From the NCBI RefSeq assembly GCF_003050935.1, contig NZ_QAOX01000010.1, positions 62,001 through 126,000 of the forward strand: a DNA stretch of 64,000 bases. The letters are read 5' to 3'. The position numbers were made by a program, and so were the translations under genes. The notes beneath the pieces were generated by a model. That model had not been told where the DNA came from. It saw only the letters and a list, made by a program, of their open reading frames with translations, and made no database searches. Each line of letters starts with the position of its first letter. Within the stretch, counting starts at the first letter, position 1. Shown in pieces: positions 16,332-25,717 of this stretch. This stretch comes from Luteibacter sp. OK325 (lineage in GTDB: Bacteria; Pseudomonadota; Gammaproteobacteria; Xanthomonadales; Rhodanobacteraceae).

Positions 16332-17360
16332 TCAGGGGGCCGACGGTCGTGGGGTCACCGACGGATCGAACACGTTCTTCCAGTCGTTCTTGATGCTGAC
16401 GACGCGGAAGTGATAACGGGTGGCGGCGGCGAGGGAGTCGCCATTCTTTTCGGCATAGACGAACTCACGTGCCGCATCATCGTGGTTCACCAGCAGGGCG
16501 AACGACGGGCCGCCGCGATCCATGGCGTAACGCATCATCGCCACGTCGCCGACACCGCCGACGTTGCCGCCGACGAATACCGGCCGCCGACCGATAGCCA
16601 GATGGATCACCGGCGGCTTGCCCTCGCGGTCGGTCACGTGCTCCACCTTGCCGGTATAGGTCAGCACCGTCTTGCCGTCGCGCTCGTCGAATTTCGTCTG
16701 CAACGAACTGCCGATGACCCGCTCCGGGGGAATGCCGAACACCTCCTGCGACATCCCACGGGTGTAGGCGACAGGAGACCCACTGCAGATCCAGGTCTGG
16801 AAGCCGTTGGCCTCGAGGTAGCGCAGGAGTTCAACCATGGGGCGGTAGGCCAGCTTCGTGTACGGCTCGCCAAAGTGCGGGTTCGGTGCCGCACGCTCCT
16901 CACGCGCCATATCGGCGGACACCTGGTCCGCCGTGCGATCGTCGACGGCGGCAGCGACAATCTGCGCGAGGCCGCTCTCGCCGAGCGCCTGCAGGCCCTT
17001 GAGGTCGCCGGCGAGCAAGGCTGCCACGCCAGGTTGCTGCTTGAGCTCCGGGTGTTTGGCCACGGCCGTCTTCACATCCGCCACCAATGGCAGCAACGCC
17101 CCCGGCAACGGCTTCTCCGGCATGAGCGTGCCGTCCATGTCGAACACCGCGACGCGGGCTTCCGGTGCGATATAGCCCGGATCGCCCTCCTTGGTCGCCG
17201 CAGTGACGAAGTCGATGACCGCCGTGCGTGTCGGTCCGTCGTTCCACGAGGGCAACGCGTCCCCTGCGCCATCGGAGTGTGCCCGCCCCGTCGTGGCGAT
17301 GATGAACAGCAGCGCTAAGGTCGCCACGGTATGGCGCATCTCCCACCGATAGCAAAGCAT
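16332..17360 (-). CDS. Exported HAD-superfamily phosphatase
   Basis: 342 residues from the ATG at 17360, chosen because AGGAGG lies 8 bases upstream; an ATG seven codons later has its purine run too close. The N-terminus contains a signal segment (TVATLALLFIIATTGRAHS). HAD motif I is VFDMDGTLMPEKP, motif II lies in WICSGSP, and a later Gly/Asp-rich block (VGGVGDVAMMRYA) fits the C-terminal HAD motifs. The substrate is unknown. It is the first gene of a two-gene unit with the sulfatase, and its promoter region is shared with the divergent Omp85-like gene. Confidence 0.85.
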   Translation of the reverse strand: MLCYRWEMRHTVATLALLFIIATTGRAHSDGAGDALPSWNDGPTRTAVIDFVTAATKEGDPGYIAPEARVAVFDMDGTLMPEKPLPGALLPLVADVKTAVAKHPELKQQPGVAALLAGDLKGLQALGESGLAQIVAAAVDDRTADQVSADMAREERAAPNPHFGEPYTKLAYRPMVELLRYLEANGFQTWICSGSPVAYTRGMSQEVFGIPPERVIGSSLQTKFDERDGKTVLTYTGKVEHVTDREGKPPVIHLAIGRRPVFVGGNVGGVGDVAMMRYAMDRGGPSFALLVNHDDAAREFVYAEKNGDSLAAATRYHFRVVSIKNDWKNVFDPSVTPRPSAP

Positions 17361-17437
17361 CGACACACCCTCCTCTGGAGGGTCCGATGATCCGCAAGTG
17401 GATGACACAGTCGAAGCGTAGTAGCGCCCAGAAGACC

Positions 17438-17479
17438 CTAGGTAAATCTACGAGGGGTCGGAATGCTAGGTAGAAATAC
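17438..17479. promoter_or_regulatory. Two GTA-N4-TAC dyads in a divergent promoter region
   Basis: CTAGGTAAATCTAC (17438-17451) and CTAGGTAGAAATAC (17466-17479) are near-direct repeats with starts 28 bp apart, each holding GTA-N4-TAC. They lie in the 179-bp gap between the divergent HAD/sulfatase and Omp85-like/DUF202 units. Related sites occur at 21672, 26357 and 26856. NarL-type regulators are encoded in the cluster and bind short dyads in general; that they bind here is inference. Confidence 0.5.
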
Positions 17480-17539
17480 CCAGCCGTTTCGCGGAGGTTT
17501 GCGCTGTGGCCCGCATCGGTCCGAGCCGAAGATCGAGCC

Positions 17540-18733
17540 ATGCGAATCGCGACGATCCCACCTCTCCTGTGCCGCGCGATGCTCGCGCTGGCGCCCGCCT
17601 GTGGGTTCGCCCAGGACGCGGCCCGACCGACGCCAGTGACGCCGCCTACGGCGGCACCAAAGGAATCCTTCTGGCAGCTCATGCACGACCCCAACGACCA
17701 CGCCATCGACATGTCGCGCTGGCTGCTCCAGCACAAGGGGGCACTAATCGTGCCTATCGTGATCACCGAACCGGCCGTGGGAAATGGTGGGGGCGCCGCG
17801 GCGGTATTCTTTCGCCCGGCAAAGCAGTCGCAGGCTTCGAAGGATCGGGGCGAGCGCATCGCGCCGAACATCTATGGCTTCGGCGCGGCGAAGACCCAGA
17901 ACGGCACCTATGGCGGCGCCCTCGCAGGTGAGTTTCATTTACGTGACGATCGCTGGCGTTACAAGGCGGCCCTCGGCAAGGCTTCGGTTAACCTCGACTT
18001 CTACACCCAGGGATTGGTGCTCGCGCCGCGCAAGATCGGCTACAACCTCAACGGCTATTTCTCCTTCCAGCAGGTGCAGCATCGCGTCGGCGATACGCCC
18101 TTGTATCTCGGTGTCCGGTGGATCTATATCGATCTGAACAGCCGCCTGAACATCGAGAGCAACAAACAGTTCTTCAAGCCGCGCGACTTCGCCAGCAAAG
18201 CCTCCGGCCTCGGCCCGGTGATCGAATACGACACTCGCGACAACACGCTGACCCCCTCGAGCGGGCTATTGGCCATGGTCGATACGACCTTCTACATGCC
18301 GGGCATCGGCAGCAGCAACACGTTCCAGTCCTATCGCGCCCACACACTGGGCTATCTCCCGATCGGCAAGAGCCTGGTCCTTGGCCTTCGTGCCGATTAC
18401 CGCACGGCGCCGGGCAACGTGCCCTTCTACCAGTTGCCTTCGATCGACCTGCGCGGCATTTCGTATGGGCGCTACCAGGACACCTCGGTTGGCATGATCG
18501 AAGCGGAACTGCGCTGGAACATGACCAAACGCTGGGCCACGCTGGTTTTCGGTGGCGCGGGTCGCGCGTGGGGCAGGCACAACGCGTTCGACAGCGCGCC
18601 CACGGAGACCACCAAGGGCGTCGGCTTCCGTTACCTCATTGCCAGTGCGCTCGGGCTTTATGCCGGGGTGGACTGGGCCTGGAGCCACGACGACCACGCC
18701 TGGTACCTGCAGGTAGGTAGCGCGTGGCGCTGA
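17540..18733 (+). CDS. Omp85/BamA-like outer-membrane barrel without POTRA domains
   Basis: 397 residues. A signal peptide (LLCRAMLALAPACGFAQ) is followed by about 90 residues of linker and then a beta-barrel resembling the surface-antigen (BamA/TamA C-terminal) domain: GLGPVIEYDTRDNTLTPSSG is the typical entry, and ARWGATLV-like strands and the final Trp-Arg end fit an outer-membrane barrel. It is far shorter than BamA and shows no POTRA repeats, so it is probably not an assembly factor. It starts the unit divergent from the HAD/sulfatase genes; a DUF202 gene follows after 13 bp. Confidence 0.85.
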   Translation: MRIATIPPLLCRAMLALAPACGFAQDAARPTPVTPPTAAPKESFWQLMHDPNDHAIDMSRWLLQHKGALIVPIVITEPAVGNGGGAAAVFFRPAKQSQASKDRGERIAPNIYGFGAAKTQNGTYGGALAGEFHLRDDRWRYKAALGKASVNLDFYTQGLVLAPRKIGYNLNGYFSFQQVQHRVGDTPLYLGVRWIYIDLNSRLNIESNKQFFKPRDFASKASGLGPVIEYDTRDNTLTPSSGLLAMVDTTFYMPGIGSSNTFQSYRAHTLGYLPIGKSLVLGLRADYRTAPGNVPFYQLPSIDLRGISYGRYQDTSVGMIEAELRWNMTKRWATLVFGGAGRAWGRHNAFDSAPTETTKGVGFRYLIASALGLYAGVDWAWSHDDHAWYLQVGSAWR

Positions 18734-18746
18734 CGCGGAGATTTCG

Positions 18747-19235
18747 ATGAATACACCACCGGGCGACTATCATTACACCCCTGCAGCCGTCGTCGCAGAT
18801 AGGGGCGATCCGGCCGTTGAGCTATCCGCGCGGCGCACCGGCATGTCGTTCCAGCGCACGCGCATGAGTACCGATCGCACGCTGATGTCGGTGATGCGTA
18901 CCTCGATCTCACTGATCAGCTTCGGCTTCACCATCGGCCAGTTCTTCGAACATCTGCGTACGTCGAAGATCCTTGCCGAGGGGAGCCACGCTCCGCGCAA
19001 CTTCGGCGTGGCCCTGGTCGGACTGGGCATCGCCATGCTCGTGCTCGGCATCGTCTATCACCTGCACTACATGCGTACGCTTCGCGCCGAGCGCGAAGCG
19101 ATGGCACGCGAAGGCCTGATTCACGGCGAGACGCCCTACCCGGTCTCGATGACCTTGCTGGTGGCCTTGGTGATGCTGCTGCTTGGCGTACTGGCCATCA
19201 TCAGCATGACCGCGCACATCGGACCCTTCGATTAG
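18747..19235 (+). CDS. DUF202 inner-membrane protein
   Basis: 162 residues. The block RTRMSTDRTLMSVMRTSISLISFGFTI matches DUF202/YidH proteins: a charged Arg-rich stretch directly before the first membrane helix. Three hydrophobic helices are visible at about 52-62, 88-104 and 135-156. Function unknown. It is co-directional with the Omp85-like gene, 13 bp upstream, and probably in the same transcript. Confidence 0.85.
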   Translation: MNTPPGDYHYTPAAVVADRGDPAVELSARRTGMSFQRTRMSTDRTLMSVMRTSISLISFGFTIGQFFEHLRTSKILAEGSHAPRNFGVALVGLGIAMLVLGIVYHLHYMRTLRAEREAMAREGLIHGETPYPVSMTLLVALVMLLLGVLAIISMTAHIGPFD

Positions 19236-19258
19236 CGTCTCGGGGGCCAGAGCTTTGC

Positions 19259-19325
19259 GTGGGAGCCGGCTATGCCGGCGATGGGGTGAGGCGGACTGGT
19301 TATCGCCGCTGAAGCGGCTCCCACA
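19259..19325. repeat. Paired REPs: type C forward, type A reverse
   Basis: A forward type-C copy (stem GCCGGCTATGCCGGC, 19259-19282) and a reverse type-A copy (19302-19325) face each other in the gap between the convergent DUF202 and DUF4136 genes. Confidence 0.85.
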
Positions 19326-19345
19326 CCTCCCACAAGAGCCTTCGA

Positions 19346-19927
19346 CTAGCGGATGACGCCGTCGGCTTTCATCTTCGGAATCAGCGTTTTCGACAGCTCG
19401 TTGGTGGCCTTGGGAATATCGTTGCTGGCCAGCCCCTGGGTGGTCACGGTCCAGACCAGCTTCTGGCTGCGCACGTCCCACAGGCTCGTTTCCAGGGTGA
19501 CAACCGTCGTCTGGGTGATCTCGGGCGTGCTATCCCAGGCGCCACCGTACCAGCCGTAAAAGCCGCCGTAGCCAGGACCAGGGCCGCGAGGCGTGACGTT
19601 GATACGATCCTCGACACGCTGGACACGTGTGACCAGCACCGCGTCACTCCCCGTACTGCGAACGACGTCACCGAGCTTGGCTGAGCCATCGTGTCCGGAA
19701 GGAATCGCCGCGTAACTGGCCTGCGCTCGGACGCCGGCGGCGCTGAGGTCGCGGGCGAAGGTGTCTTCGAAGAGACGGCGCATGGTGTCACTGCGCGCGA
19801 CACCGATCACCAGGACATTCGTTGCAGGCGGTCCGGACCAGCTCGGGTCCTTCCACTCGTTGGTGACGCTATACGTGGCACACCCGGAAAGCAGCAAGGC
19901 AACGACGATGCTTGCACGATATTTCAT
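19346..19927 (-). CDS. DUF4136 lipoprotein
   Basis: 193 residues. LLLSGC at the N-terminus is a clear lipobox. The pattern TNVLVIGVARSDTMRRLFEDTF, SGSDAVLVTRVQRVEDR and the late ETSLWDVRSQKLVWTVTTQG matches DUF4136-type lipoproteins, which are of unknown role. A Gly/Tyr-rich loop (GPGYGGFYGWYGGAW) sits in the middle. It lies 29 bp after the NarL-type regulator gene on the same strand and is probably the last gene of the patatin/SphA/regulator unit. Confidence 0.8.
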   Translation of the reverse strand: MKYRASIVVALLLSGCATYSVTNEWKDPSWSGPPATNVLVIGVARSDTMRRLFEDTFARDLSAAGVRAQASYAAIPSGHDGSAKLGDVVRSTGSDAVLVTRVQRVEDRINVTPRGPGPGYGGFYGWYGGAWDSTPEITQTTVVTLETSLWDVRSQKLVWTVTTQGLASNDIPKATNELSKTLIPKMKADGVIR

Positions 19928-19956
19928 GACCAGACCTCCTTCGGTTGAGACGGTTG

Positions 19957-20634
19957 CTACGGCGCGCCCTCGCCCCGCGGCACCGTATACGGGCCTGCGG
20001 GATCGCGAATGAGGCCCATGCGGATGGCTTCACGCACCAGGGCCACGCCGCTGTGCACATGGAAAAGGTCGAGTAACGACTGTCGGTGGCTCTCTACCGT
20101 GCGCACCGAGATGCCGAGCTCGACGGCAATGTCACTGGCGCGGAGCCCGTGCGCCATGCGCTCGAGCACCTCGCGCTGTCGCCGTGTGAGTCGGTGCACG
20201 GAGGGTGGTGCGTTAACCAGCGCGGCCATCAGTCCGGGACTGACATAGCGGTGGTTCTCCAGCACGTCGTTCACGGCGTCGAGCAGCTCGTTGCGTGGCG
20301 ACTGCTTCAGCACATAGGCCCAGGCACCCGACTGCATCGCGTCCTGCACGATCAGCGGCTCGTCGTGCCCCGACAGAACGATAAAGCGGCTGCCGTCGCG
20401 ACGCTCGGCCACGCGACGCACCGGTTCGAGGCCGGGCATGTCCGGCAGGTCGATGTCGCCGACGACAAGCATGCCTGGCGCGACGCGCTCGAGCAGTGCG
20501 GCAGCGGAGTGCACCAGCACCACGGAGCGGACATGCGGCGCGAGCAAGGCGGAGACACCTTCGGCAACCACCCGATGGTGATCGGCGACAATGACGTCGA
20601 CCGCCAGGGGAACGCGTTCGATGGGCTCATGCAT
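19957..20634 (-). CDS. NarL/LuxR-type response regulator
   Basis: 225 residues: receiver domain (about 12-130) and a C-terminal LuxR HTH (LTRRQREVLERMAHGLRASD, then SVRTVESHRQ). The phosphoacceptor is Asp60 in VVGDIDLPDMPG; the conserved Lys is in YVLKQSP. The acidic pocket reads ADHH rather than DDH, so one acidic residue is missing. It starts 5 bp after the SphA-like gene stop. No kinase is adjacent on its strand; the MASE1-like kinase at 24146 is the nearest candidate partner. It may act on the GTA-N4-TAC sites of the cluster (inference). Confidence 0.9.
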   Translation of the reverse strand: MHEPIERVPLAVDVIVADHHRVVAEGVSALLAPHVRSVVLVHSAAALLERVAPGMLVVGDIDLPDMPGLEPVRRVAERRDGSRFIVLSGHDEPLIVQDAMQSGAWAYVLKQSPRNELLDAVNDVLENHRYVSPGLMAALVNAPPSVHRLTRRQREVLERMAHGLRASDIAVELGISVRTVESHRQSLLDLFHVHSGVALVREAIRMGLIRDPAGPYTVPRGEGAP

Positions 20635-20639
20635 CGCCG

Positions 20640-21584
20640 TCAGAGCGCAAGACTGATGTTCAGGACGAGCGGCTCACCCTTGATGCGGTTCCTCACGTCG
20701 AACTCTTTGACCCAACGCAGGGTGAAGTCGATGTTGCTTTCCTTGCTGAAGGATTTTTTATAGGCGAGTGCGGGGCCTGCGCCGTAGGAGCGTCCTTTGA
20801 AGCCGTTCAGGCGATCCGCCGTCGGGCCGTCGTCGTTCTCGAGCTGCCGGATGACGCCGATGACGCCGCCGAAGCCCCAACCGCTCGGTGTACGTTTCAT
20901 CGCCAGCAGGTCGAGGCGGAACACGGCACCGTTCTGGTAGTCGGTGGCGTGGTTCTTCGAATAGAAGTCGACGCCGGCGAGGGCGCTGAATTCGAACGAG
21001 CCTTTGTCGTACAGGTGCGTGTAGCCCACCGCCGGGGAATACGTCCAGATGTTCAGGCCCTTGTTCGCCAGCCGGCCTTTCGTGTAATCCGCCGTGGGTG
21101 CGTAGATGTAGACCCCGAACGACCAGTGCTCCACCTCGCTCACGTGGTAGCTGGCGATCACCGGGGCGAAGTAGAGGTCGAACAGGCCGGAGGCGCGATC
21201 GTTGACGGCCGCCGAGCGCTGGCCGACGAACAGCGAAGCCGTCGCCGTGGGGCGGATGTACGGGACGGTGAACATACTGGCGTAGTTCCAGCGACCTTTG
21301 CCCGTATTCCAGATGTACGCGAACGTCGCCGCATAGAGATCGACCTTGGCGTGCAGGTCCAGCGCCGTACTGCCACCGATCGGAACGGACTTGCTGCCAC
21401 CGATGCTGCCGTCGTAGTTGATGTAGCTCACCGAGACGTTAAGCCCTGGCGTCGGCGGCACGATTCCCACGAAAGGCGTGATCTGCGCGCCGGTGATCGA
21501 TCGACCCAGGGCGCTTTCCGTGGCATCGGCCCCGGCAGGCGCAAGCGCCAGGGCGATCAGGGCGAAGACGATTCGGCGATTCAT
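20640..21584 (-). CDS. SphA-like outer-membrane protein (phenol-degradation MetA family)
   Basis: 314 residues from the ATG at 21584. The signal peptide (IVFALIALALAPAGADA) is followed by a beta-barrel with alternating strands; blocks such as NVSVSYINYDGS, SGLFDLYFAPVIASYHV and the ending EPLVLNISLAL fit the COG4313/SphA family of transport-related outer-membrane proteins. Substrate unknown. An in-frame extension to 21665 lacks family character and would bury the signal. A GTA-N4-TAC site lies 88-97 bp upstream of the start. The regulator gene follows after 5 bp. Confidence 0.8.
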   Translation of the reverse strand: MNRRIVFALIALALAPAGADATESALGRSITGAQITPFVGIVPPTPGLNVSVSYINYDGSIGGSKSVPIGGSTALDLHAKVDLYAATFAYIWNTGKGRWNYASMFTVPYIRPTATASLFVGQRSAAVNDRASGLFDLYFAPVIASYHVSEVEHWSFGVYIYAPTADYTKGRLANKGLNIWTYSPAVGYTHLYDKGSFEFSALAGVDFYSKNHATDYQNGAVFRLDLLAMKRTPSGWGFGGVIGVIRQLENDDGPTADRLNGFKGRSYGAGPALAYKKSFSKESNIDFTLRWVKEFDVRNRIKGEPLVLNISLAL

Positions 21585-21671
21585 GGTCACGATCCGGCAT
21601 CGGTGACAGTGACATGCAGAGTGCGGTGTGTACGCCCGTGCGATAAGCGAACTTTCACCCGGCACGCGTAA

Positions 21672-21681
21672 GTAAAACTAC
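21672..21681. promoter_or_regulatory. GTA-N4-TAC dyad upstream of the SphA-like gene
   Basis: GTAAAACTAC, within GTAAGTAAAACTAC, matches 11 of 14 positions of the 17438 site. It lies between the patatin stop (21687) and the SphA-like start (21584), so it could drive the SphA/regulator/DUF4136 part separately. Confidence 0.4.
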
Positions 21682-21686
21682 CGGTC

Positions 21687-23927
21687 TCACAACCTGGGGC
21701 GCAGCAGGGAACCGAAATTCAGGTACACAGCCGTGTGGCCGCCAGCGGCATGGCCGATGCCCAGGAAGACGGGACCCAGAGGCGATTGCACGCCGGCGAA
21801 GATGCTTCCCGCGTAGATCAGCGAGCCCGCGCTGACATCGCCCTTGCTCTGCCATGTATTGCCCGCTTCCAGGCTCATGCCGATGAAGATAGGCGTGGAG
21901 AACAGCGCGTCGAGGTTGCCCGTGCGCCGGTACAGCACGGCACGCCCGAGCGCTGACTGGTTGCCGTATAGCGATCGTTCGCTGTATCCGGACAGGTTGA
22001 GGAAGCCACCAAGGAAAGCCTGGCTCTCGAAGAAATTGGCATTGTCGATGGCGCTCGACGCACGCAGGCCCAGCAACAGGTGGTACCGACCGGTACTCAT
22101 GCCCCAGTCCGGTACCCAGTCGGCGACGATGCGTGCGACGTCGCCTTTCACGTCGCCGCCCAGGAAGTCGCGGTAACTCTCGTACTCGACGTTGACGTGC
22201 GAGCCCCGGGTCGGAAACGCGGCGTTATCCAGGCTGTCCCAATCCACCTTCGCGCCGATCGAGGCAAAATCCGAGGCGCCGCTCGGAAATGCCGATGGCG
22301 TGCCGATGCGCAGGTCGCCGTTATCGCGGCCGCGCGCGAAGATGGTCGAGATGCGCCAGTACGAAGCAGGCGTCCAGCCTAGCTCGAAGCCCGCATTGCG
22401 ACGACGGATACGGTATTCGGCGACCTGGTGGTTCGCACCGAGGTCGAACACCGGTACGTCTTCGTTGCGCAGCACGGCGAACGGCATGATGTACGCGGTC
22501 GCGCCTTGCCCGAACGGCTGGTAGAACTCCGAGCGAACGCCGCCGATGCGGCCGCTCCACAACGTATTGCGCCATTCGCCGCCGCTGTCGTTGAGGTTGG
22601 CGGCGGTGATCTCAGCGGAGATCAGGTATTCGCTTCGACCATTGAAGTCATCGTCGAGCTGAAAGCCCATCTTGCCGTAGATCGGGCCCCAGGCCTTGTC
22701 GACAGGGGTCAGGCGGATGCCACGATCTTCACCGCGCTCGACGAGGTGATAATCCACTTGCTGGTAACCGCCCTGCCCGTAGATGGTTCCGATACGCGCT
22801 TCGACCTCCTTCGGATCGAAGGGCTTGCCTACCTCGGGCTGCATGCGGTTGGCGGCGAATTCGCCACTGCGGGTGCTTCGGGTGTCCACGTCGATGAAAG
22901 CCACAAGCTTCGGATCGAACTGACGCTGGCGGTGGTTTTCTTCAAAGGCCTGCCAGGCCTGTGGCGATGCGCTGAGCGCACGCAGCCGCGGGAGCATCGC
23001 CTCCGCGGCAGCACGGCCGATGGCGATCGCTTCTTGTGCACGATTGAAATCCCCCGCGCCCAGCTTGCCCAGGGCGGGACGAATGAGGATGTCGCGGTCA
23101 TCCAGCGCATTCAGTTGTCGCGCCGTCTTCTCGGCCATCAGTGCGCTGACCATCTGGTTGAGCAAGGCCACGGGGTTGGACAGGGTCGACTCTTCGGCCA
23201 GCGGCGTACCGACGTCCACCACGATGAGCCGGTCCGCCCCCATGTCGCGGACCACGTCGATCGGTACGTTGTCCATGAGGCCGCCGTCGACCAGAAGCTT
23301 GCCGTCGACATTGGTCGGCGCAAAGGCGCCCGGCACCGACATGCTCGAACGGATCGCCAGCGGCAGGTCACCATGGGAGAACACCACCGGCTTGCCCACC
23401 ACGATGTCGGTCGCTACGGCCCGGAAAGGCACCGGCAGGCTGTCGAAGTCGGTGACGTTCCAGGTCGACACGAGCAGGCGACGTAGCAGCAGGAGCAGCT
23501 TCTGGCCCTGCACCACGCCGGCGGGCGTGACGATGTGACCGTTTTTGTAGCCGACTTCGAAGTTCAGCAGATAGCGATAATCGGCATCTTTTCGATGCAT
23601 GGGTTCTTCGACGCGGTCCGGGTCGTCGGAGAAGAGGTCTTTCCAGTCGAGCTGGCCGATCACGTTGGCCATCTCGTCCGAGCTGTAGCCGGCCGCGTAA
23701 AGACCACCGACGATCGAGCCCATGCTGGTACCGGCGATGCGGCAGATTGGGATGTGTTCGCGCTCGAGCACCTCGATCACGCCGATATGCGCTGCGCCAC
23801 GCGCGCCGCCGCCACCGAGCACGAGGCCGATGCAGGGCGAGGGATCGCGCGGTGCAGCGTGCACGACCGTCACGCACAGGAGCAGGCCGGTTGCCAGCGT
23901 CGAGAGCCAGGGAAGGGACAGGCGCAT
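21687..23927 (-). CDS. Patatin-like phospholipase fused to outer-membrane barrel (type Vd, PlpD-like)
   Basis: 746 residues. Signal peptide (1-24), patatin domain (about 30-310), POTRA-like segment (about 335-420), then a 16-strand-type barrel to the C-terminus. Catalytic features are complete: oxyanion GGGGARG (38-44), nucleophile GTSMG (Ser68) and the Asp of DGGLMDN. This is the layout of type Vd autotransporters such as PlpD, in which the lipase is carried through or displayed by its own barrel. It should act on phospholipids at or outside the cell surface. It is divergent from the histidine kinase gene and heads the minus-strand unit that ends with DUF4136. Confidence 0.93.
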   Translation of the reverse strand: MRLSLPWLSTLATGLLLCVTVVHAAPRDPSPCIGLVLGGGGARGAAHIGVIEVLEREHIPICRIAGTSMGSIVGGLYAAGYSSDEMANVIGQLDWKDLFSDDPDRVEEPMHRKDADYRYLLNFEVGYKNGHIVTPAGVVQGQKLLLLLRRLLVSTWNVTDFDSLPVPFRAVATDIVVGKPVVFSHGDLPLAIRSSMSVPGAFAPTNVDGKLLVDGGLMDNVPIDVVRDMGADRLIVVDVGTPLAEESTLSNPVALLNQMVSALMAEKTARQLNALDDRDILIRPALGKLGAGDFNRAQEAIAIGRAAAEAMLPRLRALSASPQAWQAFEENHRQRQFDPKLVAFIDVDTRSTRSGEFAANRMQPEVGKPFDPKEVEARIGTIYGQGGYQQVDYHLVERGEDRGIRLTPVDKAWGPIYGKMGFQLDDDFNGRSEYLISAEITAANLNDSGGEWRNTLWSGRIGGVRSEFYQPFGQGATAYIMPFAVLRNEDVPVFDLGANHQVAEYRIRRRNAGFELGWTPASYWRISTIFARGRDNGDLRIGTPSAFPSGASDFASIGAKVDWDSLDNAAFPTRGSHVNVEYESYRDFLGGDVKGDVARIVADWVPDWGMSTGRYHLLLGLRASSAIDNANFFESQAFLGGFLNLSGYSERSLYGNQSALGRAVLYRRTGNLDALFSTPIFIGMSLEAGNTWQSKGDVSAGSLIYAGSIFAGVQSPLGPVFLGIGHAAGGHTAVYLNFGSLLRPRL

Positions 23928-24145
23928 GCGGTTTGCCCGTATCGCAATCGGTCCTGAAGTCTCGTCCGGGAGGCCCGTCCGACGGCAGCGAAGAACTACT
24001 TAAGCCGAAGTGCGATAGACGTCCGCGCGAGATAGACACCAAGTGGCCCTTGCGCGCGTATAGTCCCCCGAGGGCATGGCGGGGGCCGCCCTTCACTGTC
24101 GTGACAGCTGGTCGGGGCCACCCTCCATGGGTGGCGGGAGAGGCG

Positions 24146-25717
24146 ATGACGCAGGCCTTGGCATCGACGCATAACGTGACCCATTGGTGCGGGGGTGTGT
24201 TCGTGGGCGTCATCGCTGCCCAACTGCTCTCCGCCGCCCTGTGGAGTCACCAGGGCGGCACGCATATCGTCTGGTTCCCCGGTGCCGTACTGCTTGGCGC
24301 CCTGCTCGCTACACCGCGGAACATGTGGCTCGCCCTCATGGGCGCCGCACTGATCGGCCTTGTGGCCACCGGCGTGGCTTTCGGCCTGCCGCTGGCCGAT
24401 ACCACCCTGGTCATTGCGCCTGCGGTGCTTCTGACACCGGTGGCCGCATGGGTGTTGCAGCTCGTACCACTGCATGCGCCGCCGCTGGAAGATTTCATCC
24501 GCCTCTACGCTTTCTCCGCCGTCGCGGTGATCGCGCTGCCTGCGGCCTGCGCGACGCTGGTCTACCAGGCAAGCCACTTCACTTCGTTTCGCGGTTCCAT
24601 TCTGAGCGACTGGCCAAATATCGCCCTCGCCCATGCGCTCGGCTATGTGCTGTACGTGCCCGTGTGGGTCAGCGTGCGGAACCCGGAAGCCGCCGTGCGC
24701 CACGAGCCACGGCTTCCCACCGAATTCTACCTGCTCATGATCGTGTCGATCGCCCTGCTCGGTGTCATCTGGTACGGCTATGGAAGCCGCGCCGAGCTTG
24801 TCCCTGTACTTTGCCTGGCACCGGCGCCGATCATCATCGCCGCGATCATCCGGGCACAGATGACGGGCAGTTCCATTGCCGTCTTCATCATCGTGATCAT
24901 GGCCGGTCACCTTAGTGTCACCGGACATGGCCCCTTCATGGCCTCCACGCCGCAACAGACGACTCTCGCACTGCAGCTGTGGACGCTCACCGCGGCGCTA
25001 TCGGCGTTGACGCTCGGCGTCGTGGTGGAGCAGCGCTTCGCCAGTCGCCGCGCCTTGAACGACGCGCATGGCGAACTGCGCGAGATGACCGGCCGGCTCA
25101 TCGCCACCCAGGAGCAGGAGCGCGCGCGCCTCGCCCGCGACCTGCACGACGACATCAACCAACGCCTGGCGGCGGCTTCGATCGGCCTGAGCTCATTGCG
25201 CCGACGTGTACCACCGGCGATACAGGGCGAGGTCAATCACATCCAGCACCAGGTAATCGCTTTGTCGGAGGACGTGCGCCAGTTATCACACGAACTTCAC
25301 CCCAGCTGCCTGCACCATGCGGGCTTGCGCGATTCGCTCGAGGCGCTGTGCCATACGCAGCGGCGCCCGCGGGCGCCGCATGTGATCTTCATCGCCGATC
25401 GGGCCATCGATGTACTTTCGGCGGATATCGCACTGTGTTTCTATCGTGTCACCCAGGAAGCGCTGACGAATGCACTCCGTCACGCTGAAGCCAGTCAGGT
25501 CACCATCAAGGCATCGGTGACCAGCGATGCTGCGTCATTGTGGATTTTCGACGACGGCAAGGGGATCGATCCCGACGATCTGCCATCGGCAGGACCGGGC
25601 ATCGGTTTGATCAGCATGAACGAACGTGCGAAGTTGCTGGGGGGCAGCTTCGAATTGCGTACCGCACCGGGAAAGGGAGTGGATCTATGTCTACGCATTC
25701 CGCTGGAAACGAGCTGA
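24146..25717 (+). CDS. MASE1-like membrane sensor histidine kinase (HisKA_3)
   Basis: 523 residues from the ATG at 24146, preceded by GGGAG. About eight hydrophobic helices (residues 15-300) form a MASE1-like sensor, followed by a NarX-type kinase: H-box ARDLHDDINQRLA (His334), N-box TQEALTNALRHAE, DDGKGIDPDD and GIGLISMNERAKLLGG. It overlaps the downstream regulator gene by 31 nt, so the two are a cognate pair. Signal unknown; MASE1 domains are membrane sensors of undefined input. It is divergent from the patatin gene, with a 218-bp gap holding no repeat and no clear operator. Confidence 0.92.
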   Translation: MTQALASTHNVTHWCGGVFVGVIAAQLLSAALWSHQGGTHIVWFPGAVLLGALLATPRNMWLALMGAALIGLVATGVAFGLPLADTTLVIAPAVLLTPVAAWVLQLVPLHAPPLEDFIRLYAFSAVAVIALPAACATLVYQASHFTSFRGSILSDWPNIALAHALGYVLYVPVWVSVRNPEAAVRHEPRLPTEFYLLMIVSIALLGVIWYGYGSRAELVPVLCLAPAPIIIAAIIRAQMTGSSIAVFIIVIMAGHLSVTGHGPFMASTPQQTTLALQLWTLTAALSALTLGVVVEQRFASRRALNDAHGELREMTGRLIATQEQERARLARDLHDDINQRLAAASIGLSSLRRRVPPAIQGEVNHIQHQVIALSEDVRQLSHELHPSCLHHAGLRDSLEALCHTQRRPRAPHVIFIADRAIDVLSADIALCFYRVTQEALTNALRHAEASQVTIKASVTSDAASLWIFDDGKGIDPDDLPSAGPGIGLISMNERAKLLGGSFELRTAPGKGVDLCLRIPLETS